64,000 nt of DNA from Delphinapterus leucas (lineage: Eukaryota; Chordata; Mammalia; Artiodactyla; Monodontidae): the NCBI RefSeq assembly GCF_002288925.2, contig NW_022098049.1, positions 6,773,991 to 6,837,990 of the forward strand, in the 5' to 3' direction. This document shows positions 44,765-56,259 of the stretch, one piece after another. A program made the translations under genes and the position numbers. Under the pieces are notes generated by a model that ran no database searches, was not told where the DNA came from, and saw only the letters and a list, made by a program, of their open reading frames with translations. The first letter of the stretch is position 1; each line of letters starts with the position of its first letter.

Positions 44765-45185
44765 CAGAAGAATGAATACAAAACAAAGTTTCATGACTGC
44801 TGAAGGTGAATTAGAGGATGTGCTTTAACCTTTTGTCAGAATAAGGCCTCCAACTACTCCTTCCACCACCACTGCTTTCATCATATTAAACTTTTCTCCC
44901 TGTAGAAACCGGACAATTTTAGGCCTGTTCCAACAAGGAGGAAGAAAAGAAAGCTAAACCTGTGTACAAACTTCACACCCAGATCTGGCACTTGTCTTGT
45001 CGGTTCAGTGGCTCAAAAAGGCAAAAATGTTCCTGTCCTAATTCATTTCTCTCCTGGGAGTGGAAGTTTCTTCCTGGAAACATGCTACTAGGAAATTGGA
45101 CTTTCCCCTAACAGTATCTCAAGAAGATACTATGATTCAGAGAATGACATAAAAATGTTAGATATAATTCTGTCTTAGCACTGAT
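44765..45185. other. No recognised feature
   Basis: No gene-like signal. Confidence 0.4.
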
Positions 45186-45189
45186 CACA

Positions 45190-45345
45190 TTTTTATTTTA
45201 GTGAAATGTCTCTATTCCTCACACTTCATCTCCAGAACCAGATCTTACTAAGACGTGTATCCCAACGCTTCACACAGTGCTTGGCACGTCATAGATATTC
45301 TAAAAGAATGTGTTGAATAAATAAAAATTGGAAAAAGGTGAGAAA
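45190..45345 (+). repeat. L2 3' end
   Basis: 'cagtgcttggcacgtcatag' 'atattctaaaagaatgtgtt' 'gaataaataaa' is an L2 tail. Confidence 0.65.
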
Positions 45346-45714
45346 AGGCCGCTGGCAGAGACTAAAAACAATCTGTGAGTAATAAACAGTACTTTCCAGA
45401 GTAGCCCTTCCTAAGACATGACATTGTAAACGTGGTCCGCAGGAAACTTGGACATCACCCAAATTCAACCAGAGTAACTGTGTACATCCTCAGATCTCAG
45501 ATGTGACCCAGAACAGTTGTTAGTTCATCTGCTGAATTACAACTGGACATTCTGAGGGAAGATATGTTAATAGATCCACGTGGTTTGCATGGTGATGGAA
45601 ATTGGGTCAAGGTCAGTGGCACAGTACAAGGAAGAAGCAGCAGCTCTGATTACCCAGTCTCAGGCTTTGATGTCCTGGAAATGGGGACGCCTGCATTTAG
45701 AGTGCCAGGAATTC

Positions 45715-45845
45715 CCACTTAATCTCCCACAACAATCCTTTAAAATCATTACCTCTTTGAAATGAGATAAAACACTGAGGTCCAGAGAGAATAAGAAAAT
45801 TGCTCTAATTACTGCTAGAACTGAGAATCAGATCCTGATCTTTCT
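45715..45845 (-). repeat. MIR fragment
   Basis: 'acaacaatcctttaaaatca', 'actgaggtccagagagaata' and 'tgagaatcagatcctgatct' match a reversed MIR. Confidence 0.6.
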
Positions 45846-45849
45846 ATCC

Positions 45850-46400
45850 CCCCAAACCTGGGCTCTTTCAACTGTTCTCTACGGGTTCCCAAAACAGCTT
45901 TTAAAAGATGCTGCGGGTCTACTGCCTTTGTTCAATAAGCTACTGATACTGACTTCACTTTCCTTGGGAACTTCCCCACTGGGGAAAAATGTGATGACAA
46001 ACAAGAACTCCTGAGTCCTCATTAGAGCGATATTCTCCATATTTCGTTCATAAAATGGAGTCTGGACTAATAACCAGTACCTGATGATACTGGTTACTCA
46101 CCAAGATTGGAATTGCTTCTTGAAGGACTGACCGGAAAGACAGGGCACCCAAAGGCCCAAACCTGGCCCCTCGATGTGCCATTCTGCCAGCGTGAACAGC
46201 ACATCCAGAATGCCTCTCTCTCCTTGATGTCTTCTTTTAAATCATTAATTAAACAACTTACCTACTACTTTCATAAGAAATAGAAAGGTCAACCCAATCT
46301 ATTTCCTTTATTTATGTGTTGGAACTCTCTGTGTTATGGATTTTGAAACTTTTTAATGTGTACTGCCAGTGTTTACTTCATCTTTCATTTGCACCTTAAA
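45850..46400. other. No recognised feature
   Basis: No gene-like signal. Confidence 0.4.
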
Positions 46401-46404
46401 ATGT

Positions 46405-46565
46405 GTAATTTTTTTTTTTTTTACCATAGAGAGCTATTTTCTCTTTTACTCGTATCTCTCTCTCGTCCGCACTCTCTCTCTGTCTTGCCCCATTTTTCTT
46501 CGGCTTCATTCTTTCTCGCATTCATCTCTTTATTGCCCCTCCCTTTTTGACCCTTATCTTTTTCT
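46405..46565. repeat. Poly-T and pyrimidine-rich tract
   Basis: A T run at 46409-46422 is followed by TCTC-rich sequence (tctctctctcgtccgcactc). It is low complexity. Confidence 0.8.
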
Positions 46566-46567
46566 CA

Positions 46568-46800
46568 TGGTGAATTTTTTTATTGAAGTATAGTTGATGT
46601 ACAATATTATGTAAGTTACAGGTGTACGATATAGTGATTCATAAATTTTAAAGGTTCTACTCCATTTATAGTTATTATAAAATACTGGCTATATTCCCCA
46701 TGGTGTACAATATATACTTGTAGCTTATTTTATACATAGTTTGTACTTCTTAGTCCTCTACCCCTATATCACCCCTTCTCTCTTCCTTGGCCAATTATCT
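46568..46800 (-). mobile_element. Old LINE-1 3' UTR fragment
   Basis: 'attgaagtatagttgatgta', 'ttacaggtgtacgatatagt' and 'ccatggtgtacaatatatac' are a reversed L1 3' end. Confidence 0.8.
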
Positions 46801-46804
46801 TTTC

Positions 46805-47190
46805 ACACAAAATGGATAACCAGATGCAATGCCCCAAACTCTACCCATTAGGAGTATTTTTCCTTGCTACTGCCTTTCAAGGACATTAATGCAATGCTAG
46901 CTCAACAAACCGTCAGTCAACCCAGTGGGGAGCTCTGGACTAAGTATTGCCTGTCAGAGCATCCCACATTGGCCCCAAATGACTGAGTCTCTACACCCCC
47001 ATCTCACTTAGGCACAAGATATAGGCTTCCAGGGAAGGGTGAGACCCCAAGTTAGGAAGCTCTGGGCAGCTGAGGTCGACACTGAAGATCGAATGGATCC
47101 GATGGCTGAAGGCTGTCACACACACAGTGCCTCGAATATAGTACATGTATAATACATGTATTTGCAAGAAACAGAAAACCTGACCTTAGT
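46805..47190. other. No recognised feature
   Basis: No gene-like signal. Confidence 0.4.
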
Positions 47191-47194
47191 GACA

Positions 47195-47562
47195 TCGTTT
47201 TTTTTAAAATTTTAATTGAAGTATAGTTGACTTATAATATTATATTTGTTTCAGGTTTCCAATATAGCAATTTGATATTTTTATAGATTATGCACACCAT
47301 ACAACGTTATTACTGTTATTGACTATATTGCCTATGCTGAACATTACATCCCTGTGATTTATAACTGGTAGTTGGTAATTCTTAATCCTTTTCACCTATT
47401 CCACCCATCCGTCACCCCACATCCTTTCTGATAACCACTAGTTTGTTCTCTGTATCTGTGAATCTGTATCTGTTTTGTTATATTTGTTTGTTTGCTTTGT
47501 TTTTTTAGATTCTAATACAAATGAAAACATACAGTGTTTGTGAGACAGATAGATAGATAGAT

Positions 47563-47593
<31 letters not shown>

Positions 47594-47850
47594 CTTCTTT
47601 ATCCATTCACCTGTCCCTGGACACTTAGGTTGCTTCCATATCTTGGCTGTAATAAATAATGCTGCTATTAACATTGAAGGTAATATATCCTTTCAGATTG
47701 ATGTTTTCATTTTCTTTGGATAAACACCAAGGAGTGGAATGTGGAATTGCTGGATCATATGTTAGTTCTATTTTAATTTTATGAGGAACCTCCATGCTGT
47801 TTTCCACAGTGACTGTACCAGTTTACATTCCTACCAACAGGTATATAAGA
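47195..47850 (-). mobile_element. Old LINE-1 3' fragment with microsatellite
   Basis: 'taattgaagtatagttgact', 'tttcaggtttccaatatagc', 'tttatccattcacctgtccc', 'aataatgctgctattaacat', 'gaattgctggatcatatgtt', 'gtttccacagtgactgtacc' is reversed 3' UTR then ORF2 C-terminus. Frames are broken. Confidence 0.85.
47546..47594. repeat. GATA/GA microsatellite
   Basis: gata units followed by a pure ga run, nested in the old L1. Confidence 0.93.
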
Positions 47851-47854
47851 AGAG

Positions 47855-48888
47855 TAACTTATGTGGGTTCAATAGATCAATAAAGTCTGTGGTTTGCTTG
47901 CCATTACCCTCATGGTCACAAGGTAGCAACTGTCATATTCACAGTCAAGGCCAGAATGAGAAAGGACATGGCAGTGTGTCTGTCCCTTTTTATCAGAAAA
48001 TCAAAACCTCTTTAAGAATTCTGCAGGAAAACTTCATTTTCCTAGGTCTCCTTGGACAAAAGTAAGGTATACGAAGGCTTCCAAGAATGCTGAAAGAATG
48101 AGAATGAGATTATCATGATTGACTTACACCAAAAAAATTTATTGCTTGGGTGTGGACATAATGCTTCCACTCAAAAAAAAAAAAAAAAAAAAAACCTCCA
48201 CGAGAGTGCTGTTAGCAAGAAGGGAAGAGTAGTTGAACACTAGGTAGAATATTAAAAATAACTGTCACAATGAATAAATAGTTATCGAATGGAGAATGAT
48301 ATTTTTGCTACACAAATAATTCCTACAATGGGAAGAAGTTTGACAAAATAATTTCTGAGGTCATTTCAATACCAGTCCATGAACTAAAGGGAACATTAAA
48401 AACTGTCTATAATTAATAAAAAGAAATCTTGTAACTATGGCAAAACATCAAGAGAGCCAGCAAAAGAGAGGAAAATTCTTTAGCATCATAGCCAGACTCA
48501 TTCTGTATCCCCAAAGGAATCTTCAGGCAGCCATTGACTTTCAGAACAGAGCTGCTGGGGCAATGGTGAGCCAAAGAGGAATAATGAGGGCTTTGTCCTC
48601 ATCCTGGACCAGGGAAATACTGATCAGCTGTAGCCTCCATGAAAAGCCTTACTCTTACCACCTTTAACGACTCGCCCCCACCTTCCTCCCCACCCTCAAC
48701 GGAGTCCCCTGCTCAAAATCTGACGTAAATTGTTTCCTTACCATGGCAAGCTGCCTAAGATTTCTGGGAAGTATGTTTGAACAGGAGTCATGCCAGGACT
48801 GGAATCAGCAGTGCTTCTGTGTAGCCTGCAATATAAGCTGTAATTAAGGATATTGAGATCCCTGATGCTGTAGGCCAAGTAAGTGTGT

Positions 48889-48890
<2 letters not shown>
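47855..48890. other. No gene; contains an A22 run
   Basis: A pure A run at 48173-48194 follows 'cttccactc' with no SINE or L1 3' end that I recognise before it. The rest is unremarkable. Confidence 0.45.

Positions 48891-48892
<2 letters not shown>

Positions 48893-48928
<36 letters not shown>
48893..48928. repeat. (GT)n microsatellite
   Basis: About 17 GT units. Confidence 0.97.
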
Positions 48929-48929
<1 letters not shown>

Positions 48930-48934
48930 TTTTT

Positions 48935-49240
48935 TTCTATTTGCTTCTTCACTTAGAATACGAAAACCAAAGGCCATTAGAGACTGTATTAGTTTGATGG
49001 AGTGTGGCATCCATCCCAAGGCTGTTTTCTTTTTCCTCTCCATTCATTCATTCACTCATTCTTTCAATTAAAGAACTTTTTTCGGATAAAGAGTAGCTAA
49101 CAGGGTAGATAAGGATCTAGAGCCTATGGTGAAAGGCAGACTTTAAAGCAATATTTTAAATTGTTTCTTGATGACGTCTACGCTTTTACCTCCTTCTGTT
49201 TTTCCTATTCTTTATTGTTTCAGGGTTGAAGTAAAATATT
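48935..49240. other. No recognised feature
   Basis: It includes 'ttagtttgatggagtgtggc' near 48990 and a close relative at 52731-52760, with matching attcattcattcactcatt tracts just after each. This suggests a shared unnamed repeat. Confidence 0.45.
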
Positions 49241-49249
49241 GCCTGCTGA

Positions 49250-49395
49250 GATGGTACAGTTGAAGGAGCATGAGCTATGGAGTAAAAAGACTTTGATTAG
49301 AATTCCAGCTGAACTACGCACGACCTGTTGGACCTTCAGCAATTTACTTAATGCACATGAAGCTGTTTTTCTTCATCTGAGCAGGTGGCCAGTGG
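49250..49395 (+). repeat. MIR fragment
   Basis: 'aaagactttgattagaattc' and 'agcaatttacttaatgcaca' with 'tgtttttcttcatctgagca' match MIR order. Confidence 0.55.
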
Positions 49396-49564
49396 TCTAT
49401 TCACACACTAATATCCTAATTTTCATTCTTCTTCATTTCCTCGCTTATACTTTCTTAAATAACCTACCTCTAGATTTGTTGTTAATTTTTCCATGGAGTC
49501 ATCTTTCTTCTTGGCATACAGAGATACTCACTGTGTCCTAATAACTCCAGTTCTTTACTTGTTT

Positions 49565-50555
49565 GACTTAGTAAAATGTTATTGAGGAATAACACCATAA
49601 ATGGATAGCTTAATGGATTTTCACAAACTGACAGCCCTGTGTAACCAATATTTATATCATGAAACTGAACACCTTCCACATCCCAAAATCCCCTGCATCC
49701 TCTTCCAGAACCAAAAGCTAACTACTATCCTTATTTCTAATACCAATAAGGGTATTGTAGGGACTCTTTTGCTTAGGACTTCTTTCATTAAACTCCATGT
49801 TTATAAGATAAATTAATGTTGTTAGCTTCAGTGTTACCTTTCATTGTCATTGCTGTATACTATTCCATTATGTGAATATATCACAATTGTTTATTCATCT
49901 CTCTGTGGATGAATATTTAGATTACTTCAGTTCTGGACATTGACAAAGAGTGCTGCTATAAACCTTCTTGCACATGATTTTTTGTCAACAGAGGTACACT
50001 TTTCTTTTGGATGCCTAGGACTAGAATTACTGGGTCACAGAGTATGAAAATATCCAACTTTATCCAAGTCAATATGGCCACTTTTCCAAAGTGGCTGCGA
50101 CAATGTATACTCCCACCAACAGGGTATAGAGTTCCCATTACTCAATACATTCACTAGCTATTCTTGCTATTAATTATTATCATTGTTCCCTATCGGTTGG
50201 TTCCTATTAACTAATGTACCTATCGTTCAACATGTTCTGATATGTTCCATCTTTTACATTTGAACCATTCTGGTTAATGTACAGTGGTATCGCTTTGTGA
50301 TTGTAATTTTCACTTCCCTGATGACTAATAAAGGTGAACAGCCTTTCAGAAGTTTATTCGTCGCTTCGATACACTCTTTTAATGAAATTCCTGTTCAAGT
50401 TTTTTGCCCATGGTTTACTGTTGAATTGTCTATCTTTTACTTATTGACTTGTAAAGTTCTTTATATATTTTGCAGAGTCCTTTGGTTAGCATATGTGGTG
50501 CAAATATCTTCTCTTGCCCTGCAGCTTGCCATTGGTTTGAGTCTTATTCATTTCT
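49565..50555 (-). mobile_element. Old LINE-1 3' part
   Basis: Reversed L1 3' UTR and ORF2 C-terminus: 'tgctgtatactattccatta', 'gtgctgctataaaccttctt', 'gaattactgggtcacagagt', 'tatactcccaccaacagggt', 'cacttccctgatgactaata', 'gttctttatatattttgcag'. It is almost 1 kb long and has no surviving frame. Confidence 0.85.
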
Positions 50556-50619
50556 GAATATTGCTCTGGAAACAAATGAAGTGGAATCATGCCTCTGAAG
50601 TTTCTTACCTGTGAGAGTT

Positions 50620-50800
50620 CAGGTGAGTTAATAAGCTCTCTGAACCTGAATTCCCTATCTATAAAATGGGAATAATGACCCTCACCCAACCTATATCATA
50701 TTGTTGTTGGGAGGAACAAATTAGATACTACATAGGCAGAAGCTTGAGAATTCATACAGCATCCAGGTCAAGAATTGTAACTATGGTTTATAACTATTAT
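50620..50800 (+). repeat. MIR SINE
   Basis: 'agctctctgaacctgaattc', 'cctatctataaaatgggaat' and 'gttgttgggaggaacaaatt' match MIR. Confidence 0.75.
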
Positions 50801-50804
50801 AGAT

Positions 50805-51110
50805 AACTTATATAAGTGTAATATACGCTGGGTAGAAAAACAGGTTAGGAATAAATCACCTATGAGCGTGATATCTTTAGTTCACATCCGTGAGATAAAG
50901 AACTTTTAGTTACACATGCTACACAAAAAAAGGAAGTCTTGTAAGACCGAAATAATGTTCCCAGATGTGAGCCTCCGCACTCATACAGGTATTTTCAGAA
51001 CTTGACGTTGACATTCCTTATTTCTCATTTCCTCTCAGTTCCCTTGCTTTTCTAGTGAATATATCCAATGAGGCAAAGATGTCTTCCCCAAGAAGGTGGT
51101 GCCACTTCTC
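50805..51110. other. No recognised feature
   Basis: No gene-like signal. Confidence 0.4.
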
Positions 51111-51125
51111 AAAAACCTGAGCCTC

Positions 51126-51790
51126 AGGGTCATGTACGACGATGTTCATTGCAGCTCTATTTACAATAGCCAGGACATGGAAGCAACCTAAGTGTCCATC
51201 GACAGATGAATGGATAAAGAAGATGATGTGGCACATATATACAATGGAATATTACTCAGCCATAAAAAGAAACGAAATTGAGTTATTTGTAGTGAGGTGG
51301 ATGGACCTAGAATCTGTCATACAGAGTGAAGTAAGTCAGAAAGAGAAAAATAAATACCGTATGCTAACACACATATATGGAATCTAAAAAACCAAACAAA
51401 CAAAATGGTCAGGAAGAACCTAGGGGCAAGACGGGAATAAAGACGCAGACCTACGAGAGAATGGACTTGGGGATATGGGGAGGGGGAAGGGTAAGCTGTG
51501 ACAAAGTGAGAGAGTGGCATGGACATATATACACTACCAAACGTAAGGTAGATAGCTAGTGGGAAGCAGCCGCACAGCACAGGGAGATCAGCTCGGTGCT
51601 TTGTGGCCACCTAGAGGGGTGGGATAGGGAGGGTGGGAGGGAGGGAGATGCAAGAGGGAAGAGATATGGGGATATATGTATATGTATAACTGATTCACTT
51701 TGTTATAAAGCAGAAACTAACACACCTTTGTAAAGCAATTATACTCCAATAAAGACGTGAAAAAAAAAGTGGGAAAAAAAACAAAAACAA
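51126..51790 (+). mobile_element. 5'-truncated young LINE-1
   Basis: It starts in the ORF2 C-terminus (gggtcatgtacgacgatgtt). ORF2 text continues in frame from 51142 (ALFTIARTWKQPKCPSTDEW) to its stop at 51385-51387, with a small in-frame duplication (gatgatgtgg) adding one codon. The 3' UTR, AATAAA and a mixed A-rich tail follow. The flanks aaaaacctgagcctc (51111-51125) and aaaaccctgagcctc (51791-51805) are the target duplication with a small mismatch. Confidence 0.94.
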
Positions 51791-51899
51791 AAAACCCTGA
51801 GCCTCTAACAAGATGCATTTTCCATCCATTTTATTCCCTTAAACCAAACAGCAATTGACTTTTGTTGAGAACTTAATGGCTGTGAGAGATATAATAATG

Positions 51900-52020
51900 T
51901 GGAATACTAGAAGGTCAAACGCTGAAATCATCTCATCCTACCTCCTAATTTTACACCTTGGGAAACAGGTTTAGAGGGATAAGGTTACTTACCTAAGGAT
52001 GTACATGAAGTGAGTGAAGG
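51900..52020. repeat. Ancient MIR-core-like repeat
   Basis: 'tactagaaggtcaaacgctg', 'catctcatcctacctcctaa' and 'gttacttacctaaggatgta' recall the repeat at 21245. Confidence 0.45.
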
Positions 52021-52079
52021 ACAAAAGCGTGGAATTTTGCTTTACTAGGTTGTGGAAGGCCACAAGTGTCTGTTTTGTT

Positions 52080-52545
52080 CATTGTCGTAGCATATGGCAC
52101 ACCAAGCACAACGCCTTTCAAACAGCCCTCCTGCCACTTCTCAAACACACCAAGCTCCTTCCTATCCACAAAGAGAGCTACCTAAACGGAAGAGGCTCAG
52201 CACTTAAAAATTTATAGAAAAACATAAACAACTGATTGATTGTTTAGGGGTACACACAGCTGGCAAAACTTGTGCAAATTATTAATCGTAGGATACTTCC
52301 CATGCTCCTCAGAGAATCCTTCTGAAACTACCCACACCCTAAGACACAGATAGTCTGTGTTCTCATAGCAGTATGTTCTTAATTCTACCACGGCAGTGTG
52401 TACTGCATTGCCTGATATTATAGATAGCTATTCATGTGTTTAAATCCACTAGACTATACCTAGTACAGGCCTTGATACCTAGTACGTGATCCACAGATAG
52501 CTGTTACATGAGTGACTCAATCAACCAGCAAATAGCCAGCAGCTG
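52080..52545 (+). repeat. L2 fragments
   Basis: 'caaacacaccaagctccttc' (52142) and the tail 'acaggccttgatacctagta' plus 'cgtgatccacagatagctgt' are L2 3' sequence. Confidence 0.5.
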
Positions 52546-52549
52546 ATTT

Positions 52550-53275
52550 CTCTACTACTTTAGCATCTCAACCTATATTCCCAGGCCTGAAATTAGGCAT
52601 ACTAAAACTTACAGCTCTACTAAGTATGTTGTGTCTGGCTGAGGAATGCACATAGACGCACCCATACATATCTGTATTTTTTCTATTTCTATTGTTAGAG
52701 TATGAGAAAAACAGAGACAATAAGGGACTGTTAGTTTGATGAAGTATAACAACCCTTCTAAGTCTGTTTTCTGTTTCCTTTCTTTACACTCATTCATTCA
52801 TTTATCCATTCATTCATTTACTCACTCTTCCAATTAAAGAACTATGTAAGATTGGCTAGCAAGAACAATTTTGTCCCTAGCAGAGATTTGCCAATGTCCA
52901 GAGACATTTTTGGTTTTTAAAACTTGGGCAAATTGCTACTGGCATCTAGTGGGTGGAGGCCAGAGATGTTGCTAAGCAACCTACAAGACAGCCCCACAGC
53001 AAAGATGTATATAGCCCAAAATGTCAGTAGTGCCAGGGTGAGAAACCTGCTATACATCTATTGAAACTAAAATGGTGGCCATTAGCCTGTGTAATCCAGA
53101 AGACTGTTACTAATTTAAGAGAAAGCACTGGTCTCATCCAAGGGTAAGACATATGCACCTATGCAGCTTTCCTTCTCTAAACTTTGCAATAAATAAACAA
53201 ATCAGCACTGTTTATCTGTAGAGAGTCACAATGGCCATTCAAATCTAACATTTGAAATCTGAATCATTTAAGTCA
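52550..53275. other. No recognised gene
   Basis: It includes 'agcagagatttgccaatgtc' to 'cagtagtgccagggtgagaa' (52880-53045), which resembles a common mammalian DNA-transposon relic (MER-type) but is not firmly assigned. Confidence 0.4.
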
Positions 53276-53279
53276 TTCC

Positions 53280-53490
53280 GTGATTACTTACTGCATGTCT
53301 CATAGTTGCCCAGCACAGTGCTATATGCCAAAAGAGAAGTTAAAAGAGAAACAATTCACATTGAATTACTCCTTCCCATTTCTCAAAGCATCCTTACTAT
53401 GTGACATCACAGCTTCCCTTTAAGGTAAGGAGGATGAGAATTTTGGACCCAACCTGATAAGTAAAGAAACTAAGGCACAGAGACACATGT
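53280..53490 (-). repeat. MIR/L2-like fragment
   Basis: 'ttgcccagcacagtgctata' and 'aaagaaactaaggcacagag' match the reversed MIR layout. Confidence 0.5.
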
Positions 53491-53667
53491 AGAGTCTCTA
53501 TCTTCCAAAATTGAAGAGTTCTCTCACTAATATAAAAGTGAAGTCATGGCCTGTATAAAATTGACAACAAGATATATGATGAAACCCATTAAAATGGCAT
53601 GGGTATTTTTTTGTAATTGCCCATCTGGAATCAAGGAGGCAGAAGATAGCAGGACTAGCTCCTTGTT

Positions 53668-54028
53668 TTCGCCCATTCAGGCTGCTATAACAAAATATCA
53701 TAGACTGAGTAGCTTATTAACAACGGAAATTTTTCCCCATAGTTCTGGAGGGGAGAACATCCAAGATCAATGTGCCAGAAGATTCTGGCAGATCTCATGT
53801 CTGGTGAAGACCCCTGCTTCCTCGTTCACAGATAGCCTTCTTTTTGCTATGTCCTCACATGGCAGAAGAGATTGGGAGCTCTCTGAGGTCTCTTTCATAA
53901 GGGTACGAATCCACTCACAGAGGCCCCACCCTCATGACCTAATCTACCCCCTGATACCACCACATTGGGAGTTAGGACCTCAACGTATGAATTTGGGGGA
54001 GACCCAAGCATTCAGTCCATCACACTCC
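53668..54028 (-). mobile_element. MLT1-type solo LTR (ERVL-MaLR relic)
   Basis: Reversed landmarks occur in order: 'gcccattcaggctgctataa', 'cccatagttctggagggg', 'tgtcctcacatggcagaaga', 'ggccccaccctcatgaccta', 'acctcaacgtatgaatttgg', 'ttcagtccatcacac'. A 180-codon plus-strand frame (53546-54088) runs across it by chance. Confidence 0.85.
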
Positions 54029-54029
54029 T

Positions 54030-54460
54030 CCTCAAGCACTTCTTTAGTAAGACCACCCATCAAAATCAGAACCAAGAAGCTCAGCTAAACTGATAGCCCC
54101 TAAAAAGTTCTCCCTGTCTGCACAGGTTCAATGGTCCCATTAAGATAAGAACACTGCAGAGGTGAACTAGTTTCTGTGCAAGCGATCTTACAAAATTGTA
54201 TCATTTAAAATAAATACAAAATACATTATTAATAATGCATCTTTTAGTAAACAGCATCCCTATTTCTCATTCTGAGCCTTCAGGAGAAAAAAATCACACA
54301 CTATTTTTCTGAGTTTACTGAAGAAACTAAGGTGGGTAGAGGTTAGATGATTTGCCCAAGGCCACAGAGTTACACAAAGTTTCATGACTGTATGACTAAG
54401 TCTTTTGCCACTTTTGTCTTAGAACCCTCTCCTCTTTTTAAATCATCATCACTATTTCTC
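54030..54460. other. No recognised gene; possible MIR at 54300-54400
   Basis: 'gaagaaactaaggtgggtag' and 'gatttgcccaaggccacaga' look like a reversed MIR core. Confidence 0.45.
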
Positions 54461-54541
54461 CACCCTCCACCTTAATTTTCTCCGGAGGGGAACAAAAAAG
54501 CACAAAACTCAGAAAAGTATGACACCTCTAGGGATTTTTCA

Positions 54542-54791
54542 TGACTCACTAAAATAACTGGACACATCCTCTGGGAAACTGAGTCAGAGAAAAGAATGTG
54601 GGAAGATCTTCCCCTTCCTCCGAACTGACTGGGCGGTTCTCTGATTGACATTCTCAGATTCCCACAAGGAGAATAAAGCTCCTTGTGTCTCAACTATTGA
54701 ACTCTGAGCTGGGAGGCATCTTTATCTTTTCCAAGAAAATGTAATCACCAAAACCAAAAAGTGGTCTTTACCGACAGGCACGACTGAGTCA
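54542..54791. promoter_or_regulatory. Cluster of three AP-1 consensus sites
   Basis: TGACTCA at 54542-54548, TGAGTCA at 54580-54586 and TGAGTCA at 54785-54791 are exact AP-1 (Fos/Jun) recognition sequences in otherwise repeat-poor DNA. Enhancer activity is inference. Confidence 0.4.
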
Positions 54792-54794
54792 AGA

Positions 54795-55345
54795 CAATGT
54801 CACCTGCAAAGGAGGCCCACAGATTCCAGGTCTGGCTGTGGTCAAGTAGACCAGACACATTGCATTCTGGTCATTACTAGGGTAGACAGCCCTTAATTTC
54901 ACTTCAAACCATTTTTATCAGCCTCAACTAAAATTTGATATATGAGACACATATAATTTCACAATAAATTTGTGTTTTATATTGAGTTGTTCCTAATAAC
55001 ATATATTCCCTAGTGCGGTTTTGAGAACACAGAATACTAACAAGTAGAACCGTGCCCGTTGGTCCCAGGACCATCTCTGATACAGGAGCACCATTAAACT
55101 CTCAGAGTCTGGAAGACAGTGTATAATCAGTAATACAATTATGCTTCTCGATTAAGGTGAATTTATTAATTTATATAATATCAATAATACCAAGAATAAT
55201 TGAGAGGGTTTTATGAAACTATAGTAGTACTAGAGAAAAGAATCAGACACAATTTCACTCTTACGAAATAACTGACTATTCAGAGCTATTAAATTTATCA
55301 ATTTAAGTACTTCATCTGTACAGGTTCTGTGATACATACAAGAGA
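54795..55345. other. No recognised feature
   Basis: AT-rich. No gene-like signal. Confidence 0.4.
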
Positions 55346-55352
55346 TAGAAAG

Positions 55353-55553
55353 GGGCTTCCCTGGTGGCGCAGTGGTTGAGAGTCTGCCTGTCGATGCAGG
55401 GTACACGGGTTCGTGCCCCGGTCCGGGAAGATCCCACATGCCGCGGAGCAGCTGGGCCTGTGAGCCATGGCCGCTGAGCCTGCGCGTCTGGAGCCTGTGC
55501 TCCGCAACGGGAGAGGCCACAACAGTGAGAGGCCCGCGTACCGCAAAAAAAAA
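55353..55553 (+). mobile_element. CHR-type SINE
   Basis: Head gggcttccctggtggcgcag, box B ggttcgtgcc (55408-55417), gcggagc/ccatgg body, A9 tail. The flanks (agagatagaa before, agagaagaat after) are only a partial match, so the target duplication has decayed or is uncertain. Confidence 0.94.
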
Positions 55554-55559
55554 GAGAAG

Positions 55560-56255
55560 AATTTGAGAAGCAATCCCTATCCTCAAAGAGAGACAGATAT
55601 GTCCCTAAATAATTACAGACCTTGGTAACGCCATAGCAGTTGCCTGCACTATGTGCTATGTTAGGACAAATGTGGGAGTGACCAGTTCTGCATGGGGGGC
55701 AAAAATTGTGAAAACAAACCCAGCAAACGTTTGAGGCTGCTTGGATGGTCAGTAAAATCAATCAGCCTCAGTCCTGTAAGATGGTCTTCCAAACCCCGAC
55801 TCAATGACCAGTGGTTGATTCAGTGACCACACAGACACACAGACATATTTAACTGCCAGCCCGTTCTGGCTCAAGCTTGGTTTCACTGGGTAAGTTTCCT
55901 TCAGGGCTATTGCATTCAGTTTTCTTCCTCCATTTCATAAACTGAGGTCAGGAAGCAAGTCCAGAATGTGACTAAGTCAACTCTTAAGACTTACAGATTC
56001 TTCACAAGGAGGAAAGATCATTGTTTGTATATAGGGCCAGATTTCAGGGTTCAGGGAGACAATGACAGAAACTTTACTACTCAGACTGCTTCTTCCCTTG
56101 CAGCTGAGCAAGGGATTTCTGACATTTAGTCTTTTAACTCTAGATGGGCATCATTTCATCCAACTCATCAAAAATAATATAATATGACATGGCCTTATAT
56201 AGTGAACCTTTGGTCTCTGGTCTCTCGGGACCAGTCAGTTAAGCTTTCCCAATAT
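55560..56255. other. No recognised feature
   Basis: No clear gene. A weak MIR-like core lies near 55920-55990. Confidence 0.4.
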
Positions 56256-56259
56256 TCCA

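Noticed and set aside
53546..54088. 180-codon plus-strand open frame
   Set aside because: Most of it is the antisense of an MLT1 LTR, which is non-coding. No domain is visible.
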